DNA from: Paenibacillus sp. MBLB1832
Lineage (GTDB): Bacteria > Bacillota > Bacilli > Paenibacillales > NBRC-103111
Direction of reading: 5' to 3'
Assembly (NCBI RefSeq): GCF_032271945.1
Contig: NZ_CP130319.1
Location: 2,623,001 to 2,687,000, forward strand
Length of the DNA: 64,000 nt
How positions within the stretch are numbered: position 1 is the first letter of the stretch; the number at the start of each line of letters is the position of its first letter. The notes beneath the pieces are model-generated. The model was given only the letters and a program-made list of their open reading frames with translations, made no database searches and was not told the origin of the DNA. Shown here piece by piece: positions 1 through 10,661 of this stretch. The position numbers and the translations under genes are program-made.

Positions 1-1
1 A

Positions 2-1951
2 ACAGCGGCGGAGTTGGATGATGCAGCAGCGAAAGCAGGCGTCATTACAACGAAGAAATCCAAACCGACCCCTAAACGTTTTGATGACAACAGATCGGGT
101 GGAAATCGCGGTCCTGGTGGTAACAATAGAGGCAACCAACGCGGCAACAATAGAGGCCGTTATCAGCAAGAAATGGTTAAAAAAGAAAAAGTGGATAACA
201 CACCTAAGAAGATTATCGTTCGTGGCAGCATGACTGTTGGTGAAACAGCGAAATTGCTTCACAAAGATGCTTCTGAAGTGATTAAAAAGCTTTTGTTCCT
301 TGGAACGATGGCTACGATCAATCAAGAACTAGACTTGGAGACAATTCAATTAATCGCATCGGAATTTGGTGTTGAGGTTGAAGTGAAAATCAAAGTCGAA
401 GAAGATAACTTCGAAACGTTCGAAGAAATCGATGATGAGGCTGATTTGCTAGAGCGTCCTCCTGTAGTAACGATCATGGGTCACGTTGACCACGGTAAAA
501 CGACTTTGCTTGATGCCATTCGTAAAACGAGTGTAACGGAAGGCGAAGCAGGCGGGATCACACAGCACATCGGTGCTTATCAAGTAGAGGTTAACCAGAA
601 GAAAATTACGTTCCTGGATACACCTGGTCACGAAGCGTTTACAACAATGCGTGCCCGCGGTGCTCAAGTGACGGATATTACGATTATCGTTGTTGCGGCT
701 GATGACGGTGTTATGCCACAAACAGTTGAAGCCATTAGTCATGCTAAAGCGGCTGGCGTACCGATCATTGTAGCAGTGAACAAGATTGATAAAGAAGGCG
801 CGAATCCTGATCAAATCAAACAAGCTCTGACGGCTTATGAATTGGTTCCTGAAGAGTGGGGCGGCGATACGATTTTCTGTGAAATTTCCGCGAAACAACG
901 TATCGGTCTTGAAAACTTGCTCGAAATGATCTTGCTGGTAGCTGAAGTGCAGGAGTACAAAGCGAACCCTAACAAACGTGCTAGAGCAACTGTCATTGAA
1001 GCTGAGTTGGATAAAGGAAGAGGCCCGGTTGCTCGTGTCCTAATCCAACACGGTACTTTGAAAGTGGGGGACAGCTTCGTTGCCGGCGTATGCTTTGGTC
1101 GTGTACGTGCGATGGTGAACGATAAAGGGAAGCGATTGAAAGAAGCGGGACCTTCCACGCCAGTAGAAATCACTGGTTTGACAGAAGTTCCACAAGCTGG
1201 GGATCCGTTCTTAGCTTATGAAGATGAGCGCAAAGCAAGAGACATCGCCGATCGTCGTGCGACAGCTCTTCGTCAATCCGAAATGACGGCAAACTCACGC
1301 GTTACATTGGATGATCTCTTTAAACATATTAAAGATGGCGAGATTAAAGATCTGAATGTCATTATCAAAGGTGACGTTCAAGGCTCTGTTGAAGCGCTGA
1401 AAAGCTCACTTGAGAAAATTGAAGTCGAAGGCGTTCGTGTTAAAATCCTTCACAATGGTGTTGGTGCTATTACGGAATCAGATATTATCCTGGCTTCCGC
1501 ATCCAATGCGATCATTATTGGCTTCAACGTTCGTCCTGAGCCTGCCGCGAAAGCAACGGCAGATCAAGAGAAAGTGGACATTCGTCTGCACAACATTATC
1601 TACAACGTAATTGAAGAAATCGAGCAAGCCATGAAGGGGATGCTGGATCCTGTATTTAAAGAAGTTGTTCTCGGTCAAGCCGAAGTTCGTAACGTCTTTA
1701 AAATTACAGGTTCAGGTACGATTGCTGGTTGCTATGTTACTTCTGGTAAAATCGCACGTAATGCGCAAACTCGCTTAATTCGCAGCGGCATTGTCGTGCA
1801 TGAAGGTAAGATTGACTCCTTGAAACGCTTTAAGGATGATCAAAAAGAAGTGGCACAAGGTTACGAGTGTGGTATATCTCTAGAGCGTTATCATGATATT
1901 AAAGAGGGCGACATCATTGAAGCCTTCATCATGGAGTCCGTTGAGAGGTGA
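2..1951 (+). CDS. infB: Translation initiation factor IF-2 (5' truncated by window edge)
   Basis: IF-2 is the GTPase that brings initiator tRNA to the 30S subunit and promotes subunit joining. The frame is open from the first bases, so the true start lies outside the window; a TTG at 14 is only an internal codon. Visible are a Gly/Arg/Asn-rich linker, the IF2-N fold around the [13 protein letters not shown] segment, then the G domain with GHVDHGKTT (near base 479), DTPGHEAF and NKID, followed by the beta-barrel and C-terminal domains. The end is intact and rbfA starts 6 bases later, the classic order. Identity is certain; only the N-terminal part is missing. Confidence 0.97.
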   Translation, partial: TAAELDDAAAKAGVITTKKSKPTPKRFDDNRSGGNRGPGGNNRGNQRGNNRGRYQQEMVKKEKVDNTPKKIIVRGSMTVGETAKLLHKDASEVIKKLLFLGTMATINQELDLETIQLIASEFGVEVEVKIKVEEDNFETFEEIDDEADLLERPPVVTIMGHVDHGKTTLLDAIRKTSVTEGEAGGITQHIGAYQVEVNQKKITFLDTPGHEAFTTMRARGAQVTDITIIVVAADDGVMPQTVEAISHAKAAGVPIIVAVNKIDKEGANPDQIKQALTAYELVPEEWGGDTIFCEISAKQRIGLENLLEMILLVAEVQEYKANPNKRARATVIEAELDKGRGPVARVLIQHGTLKVGDSFVAGVCFGRVRAMVNDKGKRLKEAGPSTPVEITGLTEVPQAGDPFLAYEDERKARDIADRRATALRQSEMTANSRVTLDDLFKHIKDGEIKDLNVIIKGDVQGSVEALKSSLEKIEVEGVRVKILHNGVGAITESDIILASASNAIIIGFNVRPEPAAKATADQEKVDIRLHNIIYNVIEEIEQAMKGMLDPVFKEVVLGQAEVRNVFKITGSGTIAGCYVTSGKIARNAQTRLIRSGIVVHEGKIDSLKRFKDDQKEVAQGYECGISLERYHDIKEGDIIEAFIMESVER

Positions 1952-1957
1952 TAACAT

Positions 1958-2317
1958 ATGGCTAGAGTTCGAGTGGGTCGCGTAGGCGAGCAAATCAAGA
2001 AAGAGTTAAGCCAAATTATTCAATCGGAACTTAAAGATCCTCGTATCGGATTCATGACGGTTACAGGGGTCGAAGTGACGAATGATTTATCATTGGCTCG
2101 CGTGTATCTTAGCGTAATGGGAACCGAAGAAGAGAAGGCTGCCACACTTAAGGCGCTTTCTGTTGCTTCGGGGTATATTCGCTCAGAACTAGGTAAACGA
2201 ATTCGTTTGCGTAAAATTCCAGAGCTGCAGTTTAAATTTGATGCTTCCATCGACTATGGCAGTCACATTGACCAATTGTTGTATAAGCTCAATCAGGAAG
2301 GAAATACAAACGTATGA
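1958..2317 (+). CDS. rbfA: Ribosome-binding factor A
   Basis: RbfA is a small KH-type protein that binds the free 30S subunit and helps mature the 5' end of 16S rRNA. The 119-residue product has the usual family length and the typical opening ([14 protein letters not shown]) followed by [17 protein letters not shown]. It lies 6 bases after infB, and its last codons overlap the start of nrnA by 4 bases, so it is translationally coupled within the infB operon. The ATG at 1958 is preceded by a GAGAGGTGA ribosome binding site. Confidence 0.96.
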   Translation: MARVRVGRVGEQIKKELSQIIQSELKDPRIGFMTVTGVEVTNDLSLARVYLSVMGTEEEKAATLKALSVASGYIRSELGKRIRLRKIPELQFKFDASIDYGSHIDQLLYKLNQEGNTNV

Positions 2318-3315
2318 GCATTGGAAAGCTCCATGCCACCGAATACGGGCAGCAGCTGGCAGCAGCAGCTGCATTTATCGAGCAGCATGATGATTTCCTG
2401 GTAGTATCTCACATCCAACCCGATGGGGATGCTGCCAGTTCAACGTATGCAACAGGCTGGATTTTAACGCAACTAGGCAAGTCATTTACGATGATCAATG
2501 AGGGCGCAATGCCCTCAAAATTTTCCTTTTTACAAGGAAGTCAGCAGACAATTGATTATTCCGAGAAGGCACCGACGCGACAATTCCAGACCATCATAAG
2601 TGTAGATTGTGCTGATTTCTCCAGAATGGGTAGGATCAGCACTCTTTTTGATGAGCAGGCACAATTACTCAATATTGATCATCATCCAACCAATGACTGT
2701 TTCGGTTCCTGTCATCTGATTAAGCATGACGCGGCCGCCACGGTTCAGATCTTATACGATTTGGCTATTCTTATGAACTTGGAGCCAGATATTGCGTTCG
2801 GCGAGTGCATTTATACAGGACTACTCACGGATACAGGTGGCTTCCGCTACTCGAATACGACGTCAGAAGTCATGAAGATCGGTGCATCGATGCTTGAATT
2901 AGGAGTCCGAGGAGCCGAAATTGCCGAGGAAGTGCTGGAACGGATGACGTATTCGCAAATCGTTCTCTTGCAGAAGGCATTATCAACGCTGTCATTTGCT
3001 TATGAGCGCAAGCTTGCATGGCTGGCTGTGTCTCTGGCCGATTTGGAAGTGATAGGTGCATCTAGCGACGATTTAGACGGCTTGGTGAATTACCCGCGTA
3101 ACGTTGAGGGTGTTGAAGTCGGGATGTTAATTAAAGAAAAAGCACCTGGTGTAATTAAAATAAGTCTTCGATCATCTGGATTAGTTGATGTGGCAGCGAT
3201 CGCACAATCACTTGGTGGTGGCGGGCATGTGAGAGCTTCAGGGTGTACAATCCTTGGGACGCTTGATGAAGCTGTTGCCAAAATGGTTCAGGAAGTAGGG
3301 GACAAGCTGAGATGA
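2314..3315 (+). CDS. nrnA: DHH-family bifunctional oligoribonuclease / pAp phosphatase
   Basis: NrnA degrades short RNA oligonucleotides (nanoRNA) and dephosphorylates 3'-phosphoadenosine 5'-phosphate. The 333-residue protein has the DHH phosphoesterase layout: [12 protein letters not shown] near residue 35, DCADFSR near 98, the signature DHHPTND near 122, and a C-terminal DHHA1 domain ending in [10 protein letters not shown]. These aspartates and histidines bind the catalytic Mn ions and all are present. The start overlaps the rbfA stop (ATGA) and the stop overlaps the truB start, placing the gene inside the infB-ribF transcription unit. Confidence 0.94.
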   Translation: MSIGKLHATEYGQQLAAAAAFIEQHDDFLVVSHIQPDGDAASSTYATGWILTQLGKSFTMINEGAMPSKFSFLQGSQQTIDYSEKAPTRQFQTIISVDCADFSRMGRISTLFDEQAQLLNIDHHPTNDCFGSCHLIKHDAAATVQILYDLAILMNLEPDIAFGECIYTGLLTDTGGFRYSNTTSEVMKIGASMLELGVRGAEIAEEVLERMTYSQIVLLQKALSTLSFAYERKLAWLAVSLADLEVIGASSDDLDGLVNYPRNVEGVEVGMLIKEKAPGVIKISLRSSGLVDVAAIAQSLGGGGHVRASGCTILGTLDEAVAKMVQEVGDKLR

Positions 3316-4226
3316 CACTAGAAGGTATTCTTCCTGTATGGAAACCAGCAGGCTTCACATCGCATGATGTTGTCGCTAAGGTTCGAAGAATTTTGGGAAT
3401 TAAGCGTATTGGTCATACAGGCACACTCGATCCACAAGTGACGGGTGTACTGCCGCTATGCATTGGCCGTGCCACACGCATGGTTGAGTTTATTCAAGAG
3501 CTGCCCAAAGAATATGAGGCCGTTTTACGAATTGGTCTTTCTACGGATACGGAAGATATGACGGGAACTGTATTAGAAGAGGTTGAACATGTTTCCCTAA
3601 AGGAAGATCATGTTCGCGATATTCTCCAGGCTTTTATCGGGGAGATTGAGCAGGTCCCACCGATGTTCTCGGCCGTGAAAATTGATGGTAAACGATTGTA
3701 TGAGTTAGCTAGAGAGGGTAAAGAAGTCGAACGTAAAGCCCGCAAAGCAACGATTCACGAGTTAGAAATTGTTGCGATGAATCTCGATCAGAAGCATCCT
3801 GAAATCCGCTTCCGTGCCGTTTGCTCAAAGGGAACTTACATTAGAACGCTATGTGTGGAAATCGGCAAAGCGCTCGGTTATCCTGCGGTGATGGAAAGCT
3901 TAATTCGAACGTCAACGGGGAATATTCGTCAGGCACAATGCTTAACATTTGAACAAATCATCTCGTTAAAAGAAGAAGGTTTACTGCAGCAGCACGTGAT
4001 TCCAATGGACATCGCCGTTGCTCACATTCCTTCTGTAGCTTTATCTGAACAAGAATCGGTTCATGCCTTACAAGGTAAGAAGATAGCTCTAGCTGCGAAT
4101 CGAGTGGTTCACACAGATGATTCACAAACCATATTTCGGGCCTATTCACCGGATGAACGATTTCTTGGTCTGTTTGAATGGAAAAGCGCAAGCCGCGTTA
4201 TGGTCCCGGCCAAAATTTTCCTTTAG
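3312..4226 (+). CDS. truB: tRNA pseudouridine(55) synthase
   Basis: TruB isomerises U55 in the T-loop of tRNAs. The 304-residue product carries the catalytic motif GHTGTLDPQVTGVLPLCIG near residue 35, whose aspartate attacks the uridine, followed by the RATRMV and KEYEAVLRIG segments of the family. The C-terminal third is the weakly conserved PUA-like region. The ATG overlaps the nrnA stop by 4 bases, so translation is coupled. A 138-base gap follows before ribF. Confidence 0.95.
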   Translation: MTLEGILPVWKPAGFTSHDVVAKVRRILGIKRIGHTGTLDPQVTGVLPLCIGRATRMVEFIQELPKEYEAVLRIGLSTDTEDMTGTVLEEVEHVSLKEDHVRDILQAFIGEIEQVPPMFSAVKIDGKRLYELAREGKEVERKARKATIHELEIVAMNLDQKHPEIRFRAVCSKGTYIRTLCVEIGKALGYPAVMESLIRTSTGNIRQAQCLTFEQIISLKEEGLLQQHVIPMDIAVAHIPSVALSEQESVHALQGKKIALAANRVVHTDDSQTIFRAYSPDERFLGLFEWKSASRVMVPAKIFL

Positions 4227-4364
4227 TGATAAGCGGATACCGTCTTACACTTGACAATTCTCCTTGCTTCGCTAAGGTAAATTGCAATTAAAGATGGCAA
4301 CTCCATTTATCCTTGATCATAACGTCCCCAGGTCGGGTTGAAATGGGTAGGTGAACGAACTTAT

Positions 4365-5312
4365 ATGCATATAATACCAATATCATACCCTATGGATATG
4401 GATCGATTAATCCAATTTGTTGGGAAACAGGTTGTCGCGATCGGTGACTTTGATGGTGTGCACTTAGGGCATCAAGAAGTGATTGGACGAGCGTTAAGAA
4501 GAGCTAACCATCTTGGATTAGATGCAGCGATTATGACGTTTAACCCGCACCCTAGAGCGGTCATGGGTCAAGATAAATACAACGAACTTTTAACGCCACT
4601 GATGAAAAAGATGGAGATTTTTAAAAACATGGGTGTGAATCATGCGTACGTTGTCACGTTTGATGCTTCCTTAATGCGATTGTCTCCGGAACAATTTGTA
4701 GACGGCGTTCTAGATCGACTTGGCGTGGACAGCGTCATTTGCGGTTTTGATTTTACTTTTGGTTTTCAGGGTAGGGGCACGCCAGATTCACTCTGTGAGT
4801 TGAGTCATGGCAAATTTTCTGTTGAAGTGGTGAGACCTTTTCATATGAATGGTGATAAAGTAAGCAGTACACGTATTCGTGAAGCATTGCAGCAAGGTGA
4901 ACTCGATACCGTAACAAGGCTCCTTGGCCGTCCTTATAGCATTAGCGGTATCGTCGTTGATGGTGCCAAAAGAGGAAGAACCTTAGGATTTCCGACGGCT
5001 AACCTCCAATTGGACGAACCGTATGTGAGTCCAACTCATGGGGTGTATGCGATTAAGGCACATGTTCGCGGCGAGATTTATCAAGGAGTCATGAATATTG
5101 GAATTAAGCCAACATTCGATACAGGTGAGCTCAAGCCATCGTTCGAGGCTCATTTATTCGAGTTTTCGGAGCAAATATATGGGGAATTAGTCACTGTTGA
5201 GCTCATTGCATTCCTACGTCCTGAACGCAAATTTGCGTCATTGGATGAATTGGTTACTCAAATCAAGATGGATGCCGAAGCTGCTAAGCAACAATTATCG
5301 CTTGAACCTTGA
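4365..5312 (+). CDS. ribF: Bifunctional riboflavin kinase / FAD synthetase
   Basis: RibF phosphorylates riboflavin to FMN and adenylylates FMN to FAD. The N-terminal half shows the nucleotidyltransferase signature IGDFDGVHLGHQEV, and the C-terminal half the flavokinase motif RGRTLGFPTANL. ATG 4365 is chosen because TAGGTGA lies 10 bases upstream and it gives 315 residues, the usual length; an upstream in-frame TTG at 4338 has a poorer binding site. It follows truB in the infB cluster, though a possible weak promoter with TTGACA at 4251 lies in the gap. Confidence 0.94.
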   Translation: MHIIPISYPMDMDRLIQFVGKQVVAIGDFDGVHLGHQEVIGRALRRANHLGLDAAIMTFNPHPRAVMGQDKYNELLTPLMKKMEIFKNMGVNHAYVVTFDASLMRLSPEQFVDGVLDRLGVDSVICGFDFTFGFQGRGTPDSLCELSHGKFSVEVVRPFHMNGDKVSSTRIREALQQGELDTVTRLLGRPYSISGIVVDGAKRGRTLGFPTANLQLDEPYVSPTHGVYAIKAHVRGEIYQGVMNIGIKPTFDTGELKPSFEAHLFEFSEQIYGELVTVELIAFLRPERKFASLDELVTQIKMDAEAAKQQLSLEP

Positions 5313-5315
5313 TTT

Positions 5316-5349
5316 AGCATTTACTTCTGCTAGTCAACTATGATATACT
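5316..5349 (+). promoter_or_regulatory. Predicted sigma-A promoter of rpsO (extended -10)
   Basis: TGATATACT ending at 5349 is a good extended -10 element, with a weak -35 (TTACTT, 5321-5326) 17 bases upstream. A leader of about 110 bases would follow before the S15 start, long enough to carry the S15 autoregulatory site known in other bacteria. I could not resolve a convincing structure for such a site by eye. Confidence 0.5.
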
Positions 5350-5467
5350 GATTAACGTTGTCAAATGGACTTGTTCCTTTGGCATGAACCTTAGCTTGGA
5401 TGTTCGTTATCATCGGCGATTTCTAGGCTAGCGGGGATACTAATCGAATTTAGGAGATGAATTGATC

Positions 5468-5737
5468 ATGGCATTAACACAAGAACGCAAAACGCAACTG
5501 ATTCAAACACACAAAGTACACGATACCGACACAGGTTCACCTGAGGTACAAGTAGCAATTCTTACAGAAAACATTGTTAACCTAACTGATCACTTGCGTA
5601 CACACAAGAAAGATCACCACTCCCGTCGTGGTTTGCTTAAAATGGTTGGACAACGTCGTAAGTTGCTAGCATACGTTAAAAACAAAGATGTTAACCGTTA
5701 CAGTGCTTTGATTGCGAAGCTTGGTTTGCGTCGATAA
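5468..5737 (+). CDS. rpsO: 30S ribosomal protein S15
   Basis: S15 is a primary binder of the central domain of 16S rRNA. The 89-residue product is full length and contains the invariant [22 protein letters not shown] segment in two adjoining parts. ATG 5468 is preferred over the in-frame TTG at 5462 because TAGGAGATGA (5451-5460) is correctly spaced and the family begins MALTQERK. The gene stands alone between its own promoter and a terminator, ahead of pnp, as in B. subtilis. Confidence 0.97.
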   Translation: MALTQERKTQLIQTHKVHDTDTGSPEVQVAILTENIVNLTDHLRTHKKDHHSRRGLLKMVGQRRKLLAYVKNKDVNRYSALIAKLGLRR

Positions 5738-5751
5738 AACCGACAATGAGA

Positions 5752-5820
5752 AGCAACCTGTTGCTCCTTTGCTGGGCTTGATAAAGCTTTGGCGAAGAGC
5801 GGCAAAAGGTTGCTTTTTCT
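5752..5820 (+). terminator. Intrinsic terminator after rpsO
   Basis: AGCAACCT (5752-5759) pairs exactly with AGGTTGCT (5807-5814), followed by a T-rich run. The loop is long and can fold further. It separates rpsO from pnp. The 189 bases from 5821 to 6009 hold no gene and I saw no clear signal there other than the pnp ribosome binding site. Confidence 0.7.
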
Positions 5821-6009
5821 TGTATTTTTAAAACGGCAAAAGAAGGAAATACTAGACATTACGCAGAAATAGAGGAATACTCCACACAGTTAACTTTGGC
5901 CACCATACATACGGAGTAGATTCCGATACATTGCTGAGGATCTTCTGATTTCTGTACATGTTATCAAACACATAAAAATGGCAAACAAACTATGCCTTAG
6001 GAGGATATT

Positions 6010-8112
6010 ATGGAGACAAGGGTACAAATGGAACTTGGCGGTAAGCCGTTCATACTTGAAACAGGCCGACTAGCCAAACAAGCCAATGCAGCAGTAACTG
6101 TACGCTACGGTGATACGGTTGTGCTCAGCACAGTGACGGCTTCCAGCGGACCGAAAGATTTAGATTTCTTTCCGTTAACAGTTAACTATGAAGAAAGATT
6201 ATATGCCGTCGGTAAAATTCCTGGCGGATTTATTAAACGTGAAGGACGCCCGAGCGAGAAAGCGATTCTTGCAAGTCGTCTAACAGATCGTCCGATTCGT
6301 CCGTTGTTCCCGGAAGGCTTCCGTAACGATGTTCAAATCGTATCAATCGTCATGAGCGTAGACCAAGAATGTCCGCCAGAAATGGCAGCGATGATCGGTA
6401 CTTCCGCGGCGCTTGCGATTTCCGATGTTCCGTTCAATGGGCCTGTTGGTGGCGTTATTGTTGGTCGTGTTGATGGTCAATTCGTCATTAACCCAACTGG
6501 CGAAGTTGCGGATAAGAGTGATCTCCACCTTGTGGTTGCAGGTACCAAAGATGCGATCATGATGGTAGAAGCGGGTGCCAAAGAAGTTTCTGAGGAAGTT
6601 GTCCTTGAAGCGATCATGTTCGGTCATGATGAAATTCGCAAAATCGTTGCTCTAATCGAAGATTTGGTTGCTCAAGTGGGTAAACCAAAAATGGAAGTAA
6701 AACTTCACGCAGTAGACGCAGAAGTGAACAGTGCCGTGCGCGAGTTCGCACAAGCTCGTTTGGTTGACGCGATCAAAATTGCCGAGAAGCATGCAAGACA
6801 AGAAGCGATTGATGTTGTGAATGCAGACGCAGTTGATCATTTCACAACGCTATATGCGGAAACGCCAGGCCTAATGGGCGATGTGAAGGAAACTCTTTAC
6901 GATATCGTAAAAGAGGAAGTTCGCCGCTTGATTACGCATGATAAAGTTAGACCAGATGGACGTAAACTAGAAGAAATCCGCCCAATCGAGTGCGATGTCA
7001 ACTTGCTGCCGCGCACACACGGTTCAGGCTTATTCACTCGCGGACAAACGCAAGCGCTAAGTATCTGTACACTGGGTGCACTAGGTGATGTGCAAATTTT
7101 AGACGGATTAGACTTAACGGAAACGAAACGTTTCATGCATCACTATAACTTCCCGCCATTCAGCGTTGGGGAAGCAAGACCGTTGCGTCCGCCAGGCCGC
7201 CGTGAGATTGGACATGGTGCATTAGGTGAACGAGCAATTGAGGCAATCATTCCGAATGAAGTAGAATTCCCTTACACAATTCGTCTTGTATCTGAAGTTT
7301 TAGAATCCAACGGTTCAACTTCCCAAGCAAGTATTTGTGCAAGTATTCTCGCACTTATGGATGCGGGTGTTCCGATCAAAGCTCCTGTTGCGGGTATTGC
7401 GATGGGTCTAATCAAAGACGGAGATCATTTCTCCATTCTATCGGACATTCAAGGGATGGAAGATCACCTTGGCGACATGGACTTCAAAGTTGCGGGTACA
7501 GCTGAAGGCATCACAGCCTTACAAATGGATATTAAAATTGATGGTATCAATCGCAGTATTCTTCAACAATCGTTACAGCAAGCCAAAGAAGGCAGAATGC
7601 ACATTTTGGGCAAAATGGTTGAACGAATTTCTACACCGAACAAATCGTTATCTCAATATGCGCCTAAAATCCTTACAATGAATATCAACCCGGACAAAAT
7701 CCGTGATGTTATTGGGGCTGGCGGTAAAATCATCAACAAAATTATTGAAGAAACTGGCGTGAAAATTGATATCGAGCAAGACGGACGCGTATTTATCGCA
7801 TCTTCGAATCAAGAAATGAACGAGAAAGCTCGTTCCATCATTGAAGGTATTGTGCGAGAAGTGATCGTAGGCGAGACGTACCTGGGTACAGTGAAGCGCG
7901 TCGAGAAGTTCGGCGCATTCGTTGAGATTTTACCTGGTAAAGAAGGTCTCGTTCATATCTCACAAATATCTACAGAGCGCGTAGCAAAAGTAGAAGACGT
8001 CGTGAATGTTGGCGATCAGATTACAGTTAAGGTCACAGAAATCGATCAGCAAGGCAGAGTTAACCTTTCACGCAAAGCTACGTTAACTTCACAAGTGTCA
8101 GCACAAAGCTAG
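6010..8112 (+). CDS. pnp: Polyribonucleotide nucleotidyltransferase (PNPase)
   Basis: PNPase is the phosphorolytic 3'-5' exoribonuclease of mRNA decay and can also add tails. The 700-residue product shows two RNase PH-like cores (residues about 10-230 and 310-540) separated by a helical linker, then a KH domain ([18 protein letters not shown], about 565) and an S1 domain starting [20 protein letters not shown] (about 620). ATG 6010 follows GGAGGATATT. It sits downstream of rpsO as in most Firmicutes and ends in its own terminator. Confidence 0.97.
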   Translation: METRVQMELGGKPFILETGRLAKQANAAVTVRYGDTVVLSTVTASSGPKDLDFFPLTVNYEERLYAVGKIPGGFIKREGRPSEKAILASRLTDRPIRPLFPEGFRNDVQIVSIVMSVDQECPPEMAAMIGTSAALAISDVPFNGPVGGVIVGRVDGQFVINPTGEVADKSDLHLVVAGTKDAIMMVEAGAKEVSEEVVLEAIMFGHDEIRKIVALIEDLVAQVGKPKMEVKLHAVDAEVNSAVREFAQARLVDAIKIAEKHARQEAIDVVNADAVDHFTTLYAETPGLMGDVKETLYDIVKEEVRRLITHDKVRPDGRKLEEIRPIECDVNLLPRTHGSGLFTRGQTQALSICTLGALGDVQILDGLDLTETKRFMHHYNFPPFSVGEARPLRPPGRREIGHGALGERAIEAIIPNEVEFPYTIRLVSEVLESNGSTSQASICASILALMDAGVPIKAPVAGIAMGLIKDGDHFSILSDIQGMEDHLGDMDFKVAGTAEGITALQMDIKIDGINRSILQQSLQQAKEGRMHILGKMVERISTPNKSLSQYAPKILTMNINPDKIRDVIGAGGKIINKIIEETGVKIDIEQDGRVFIASSNQEMNEKARSIIEGIVREVIVGETYLGTVKRVEKFGAFVEILPGKEGLVHISQISTERVAKVEDVVNVGDQITVKVTEIDQQGRVNLSRKATLTSQVSAQS

Positions 8113-8155
8113 AATTTTTTCCTCGTGAAGCCGTTTCAATCCATAGTTTCAGGAT

Positions 8156-8184
8156 AAAGAGTCAGATCTATCTGTCTCTTTTTT
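8156..8184 (+). terminator. Intrinsic terminator after pnp
   Basis: AAAGAGTCAGA and TCTGTCTCTTT form a stem (8156-8166 and 8171-8181) with one mismatch and a 4-base loop, followed by TTT. It isolates pnp from ylxY. Confidence 0.75.
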
Positions 8185-8268
8185 GCTTTTCTATTCGTGT
8201 GGACACGCACTTGTTCTACTCTTGTCCTAGCCTGCATAAAATCAGGAAATGAGAAAGGGGACCTGTGT

Positions 8269-9291
8269 ATGCTCCACAAAAAATGGCTGCTTTTCGGGAG
8301 TTTTTTTGCTATGGTTCTATGGAGTATGAGCATATTACCTGGGCTAGGTACTTATATTGCAAGCGTCAAAGACAATAATGGATCTATACCTACTAAGAAT
8401 AGCTGGATGAGCGAAGCCGCACGTCCTGTGTTTGCCTCATCCTCCCAATCTGTTCTAATGGAAACGATAATGAAAGAAGCCGAGAAACGGAGAATTGCGC
8501 CGATTAATGCGAAGCTAGATCCCGTGTGGAAAGCGATTCCTGGTTATAACGGGCTTGAAGTCGACATTGATGAAACGTTGAAATTAGCCGAACATCAGTT
8601 AACACCAGCAAGCATTCATTATGTGATGAAAGAAGTAGAGCCCAGTATTCAGCTGGATGACTTAGGCCCAAATCCTGTCTATAAAGGCAATCCAAAGAAG
8701 CCAATGGCTTCGCTCATGATTAATGTGGCATGGGGCAATGAGTACTTGCCCAGCATGCTGGAATCGCTGCGCAAAGAAAATGTGCATGCGACGTTCTTTT
8801 TCGATGGATCGTGGCTAAAGAAAAATACGGAGATGGCCAAACGAATACTGAGTGAGGGTCATGAGATTTCGAATCATGCGTATTCCCATAAAGATATGCG
8901 GACGATCTCCCGCGGCAAAGCGGTTGAGGAAATTTCCAAAACAGAAGAGCTCCTCAAGCAGCTAGGCGTCAAAAACACGTTATTTGCACCGCCATCTGGC
9001 TATTTCACACAGGAAACGATTCAAGTTGCTTCCGAATTCAAATTGCAAACCGTGCTTTGGACCTTTGATACAATTGATTGGAAAAATCCTGGCGCAAGTC
9101 GTATTTTGGAACGGTTATCCACAAATATTGAACCAGGCATGCTAATTCTTATGCATCCGACCTCATCGTCGCGAGATGCGCTTCCTGGCATGATTGCCAT
9201 GATGAAGAAAAAGGGCTTATCCTTAGGCACTGTTTCTGAAACTCTATCGTCCAAACGAATAGCTACCAGTGAAGGGCATATCACGAAGTAG
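8269..9291 (+). CDS. ylxY: Polysaccharide deacetylase family protein (YlxY-like, sporulation associated)
   Basis: This is a NodB-type polysaccharide deacetylase, expected outside the membrane. After ATG 8269 (AAAGGGG binding site 8 bases upstream) comes a hydrophobic N-terminal segment (WLLFGSFFAMVLWSM), a charged region, and the NodB domain in the second half: ATFFFDGSWL near 180, EGHEISNHAYSH near 205 and LFAPPSGYFTQ near 245. The usual metal-binding first motif TFDDG is replaced by MINVAWGN, so catalytic activity is doubtful. Position between pnp and mlpA matches ylxY of B. subtilis, which is linked to sporulation. An upstream in-frame start at 8197 lacks a binding site. Confidence 0.85.
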   Translation: MLHKKWLLFGSFFAMVLWSMSILPGLGTYIASVKDNNGSIPTKNSWMSEAARPVFASSSQSVLMETIMKEAEKRRIAPINAKLDPVWKAIPGYNGLEVDIDETLKLAEHQLTPASIHYVMKEVEPSIQLDDLGPNPVYKGNPKKPMASLMINVAWGNEYLPSMLESLRKENVHATFFFDGSWLKKNTEMAKRILSEGHEISNHAYSHKDMRTISRGKAVEEISKTEELLKQLGVKNTLFAPPSGYFTQETIQVASEFKLQTVLWTFDTIDWKNPGASRILERLSTNIEPGMLILMHPTSSSRDALPGMIAMMKKKGLSLGTVSETLSSKRIATSEGHITK

Positions 9292-9404
9292 GGATATCGC
9301 CTTTTATTTGGCGTAATTTGAGTCAGCGGAACATTTTTGTTAGACTGAGAAAGTATAATGGGAGAAAAAGACTTTTAGCCGTAACATTTCGAGGAGGAAC
9401 CTTG

Positions 9405-10661
9405 GTGATCAAATATCGCTTACATAATGGCTTGAGAGTCGTCATGGAACAAATCCCAACATTTCGATCCGTCACTTTCGGAATTTGGGTAAAGACAGGC
9501 TCACGCAACGAGTCCCCAACTGGTAATGGAATTTCACATTTCATTGAACATATGCTGTTCAAAGGGACAGAACGTCATTCGGCGAAAGATATCGCTGAGA
9601 TTTTTGACGGCATTGGGGGGAATGTGAATGCATTCACTTCCAAAGAATACACTTGTTATTATGCCAAAGTATTGGATGAACATCTGCCATTAGCGATGGA
9701 TGTGCTTTCGGATATGTTTTTCCACTCAACGTTTGATGAGGGTGAACTGGAGAAAGAAAAGAACGTCATCTATGAAGAAATCTCCATGTATGAAGATACA
9801 CCGGATGATCTAGTTCATGACTTGTTAGCGAAAGCTTCCTACGGATCACATGCTTTAGGTTATACCATTCTTGGAACGCAGGATAATTTGTCCAAAATGA
9901 AATCCGATGATCTGCGCAGCTACATGAAGCAAAACTATAATACGGAGAATACCGTGCTTAGTATTGCAGGCAACATTAACGATCAGGTCAAGGATCTTAT
10001 CGAGAAGCACTTTGGTGATTTTGCACAAACGGGCGTGGAGACAAGTTATGATGCACCAGATTTTCTAAGTGAGTTGATCTTCCATGCGAAGAAAACGGAG
10101 CAAAATCATATTTGCCTATCCTTGCCTGGATTATCGCTTCAAGAAGAGAATTTGTACCCGATGGTCTTATTGAATAATGCGATCGGCGGGGGCATGAGCT
10201 CGCGATTGTTCCAAGAAATTCGGGAGAAGCGCGGCCTAGCTTACTCGGTGTATTCGTATCACTCTTCTCATATTGATAGCGGCATGTTTACGATCTATAC
10301 AGGCACTGCTCCTAAGCAGACGGGAGAAGTTCTGAAAGTAACGATGGAACTGCTTCATGATATTGCTGTCAATGGGATGACTGAGACAGAGCTTGTGAAA
10401 GGGAAGGAACAGCTGAAGGGAAGCCTCATTCTAAGTTTGGAAAGCACAAGCAGCCGTATGAATCGCTACGGAAAAAATGAGTTGATGACAGGTAAACATT
10501 ATAGTTTGGATGAAATGATTGAGCGTATTGAAAGTGTGCAAATGTCGGATATTCGTCAACTCACGAAAAACCTGTTCTCGACACCATTCGCCTTATCCAT
10601 GGTAGGGAATTCGGATGATGTAATTGGTGGCTTCAGGAGGGATCAGCTTGTCTCTCTCTGA
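9405..10661 (+). CDS. mlpA: M16 family zinc metallopeptidase (MlpA/YmxG)
   Basis: This M16 peptidase resembles mitochondrial processing peptidase beta subunits. The zinc motif HFIEH (GISHFIEHMLFKGT) is present near residue 50 with the downstream glutamate in NVIYEEISMYEDTP, so it should be active. GTG 9405 is chosen because AGGAGG (9392-9397) lies 7 bases upstream; this gives 418 residues, close to the family length. The last 14 bases overlap dut. It is the homologue of ymxG/mlpA, reported in B. subtilis as an influence on other secreted proteases and on lysine pathway genes. Confidence 0.9.
   Translation: MIKYRLHNGLRVVMEQIPTFRSVTFGIWVKTGSRNESPTGNGISHFIEHMLFKGTERHSAKDIAEIFDGIGGNVNAFTSKEYTCYYAKVLDEHLPLAMDVLSDMFFHSTFDEGELEKEKNVIYEEISMYEDTPDDLVHDLLAKASYGSHALGYTILGTQDNLSKMKSDDLRSYMKQNYNTENTVLSIAGNINDQVKDLIEKHFGDFAQTGVETSYDAPDFLSELIFHAKKTEQNHICLSLPGLSLQEENLYPMVLLNNAIGGGMSSRLFQEIREKRGLAYSVYSYHSSHIDSGMFTIYTGTAPKQTGEVLKVTMELLHDIAVNGMTETELVKGKEQLKGSLILSLESTSSRMNRYGKNELMTGKHYSLDEMIERIESVQMSDIRQLTKNLFSTPFALSMVGNSDDVIGGFRRDQLVSL

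Noticed and set aside
449..1173. Long minus-strand reading frames opposite infB
   Set aside because: They mirror a certain gene, have no ribosome binding site, and their codon use is that of an antisense shadow.
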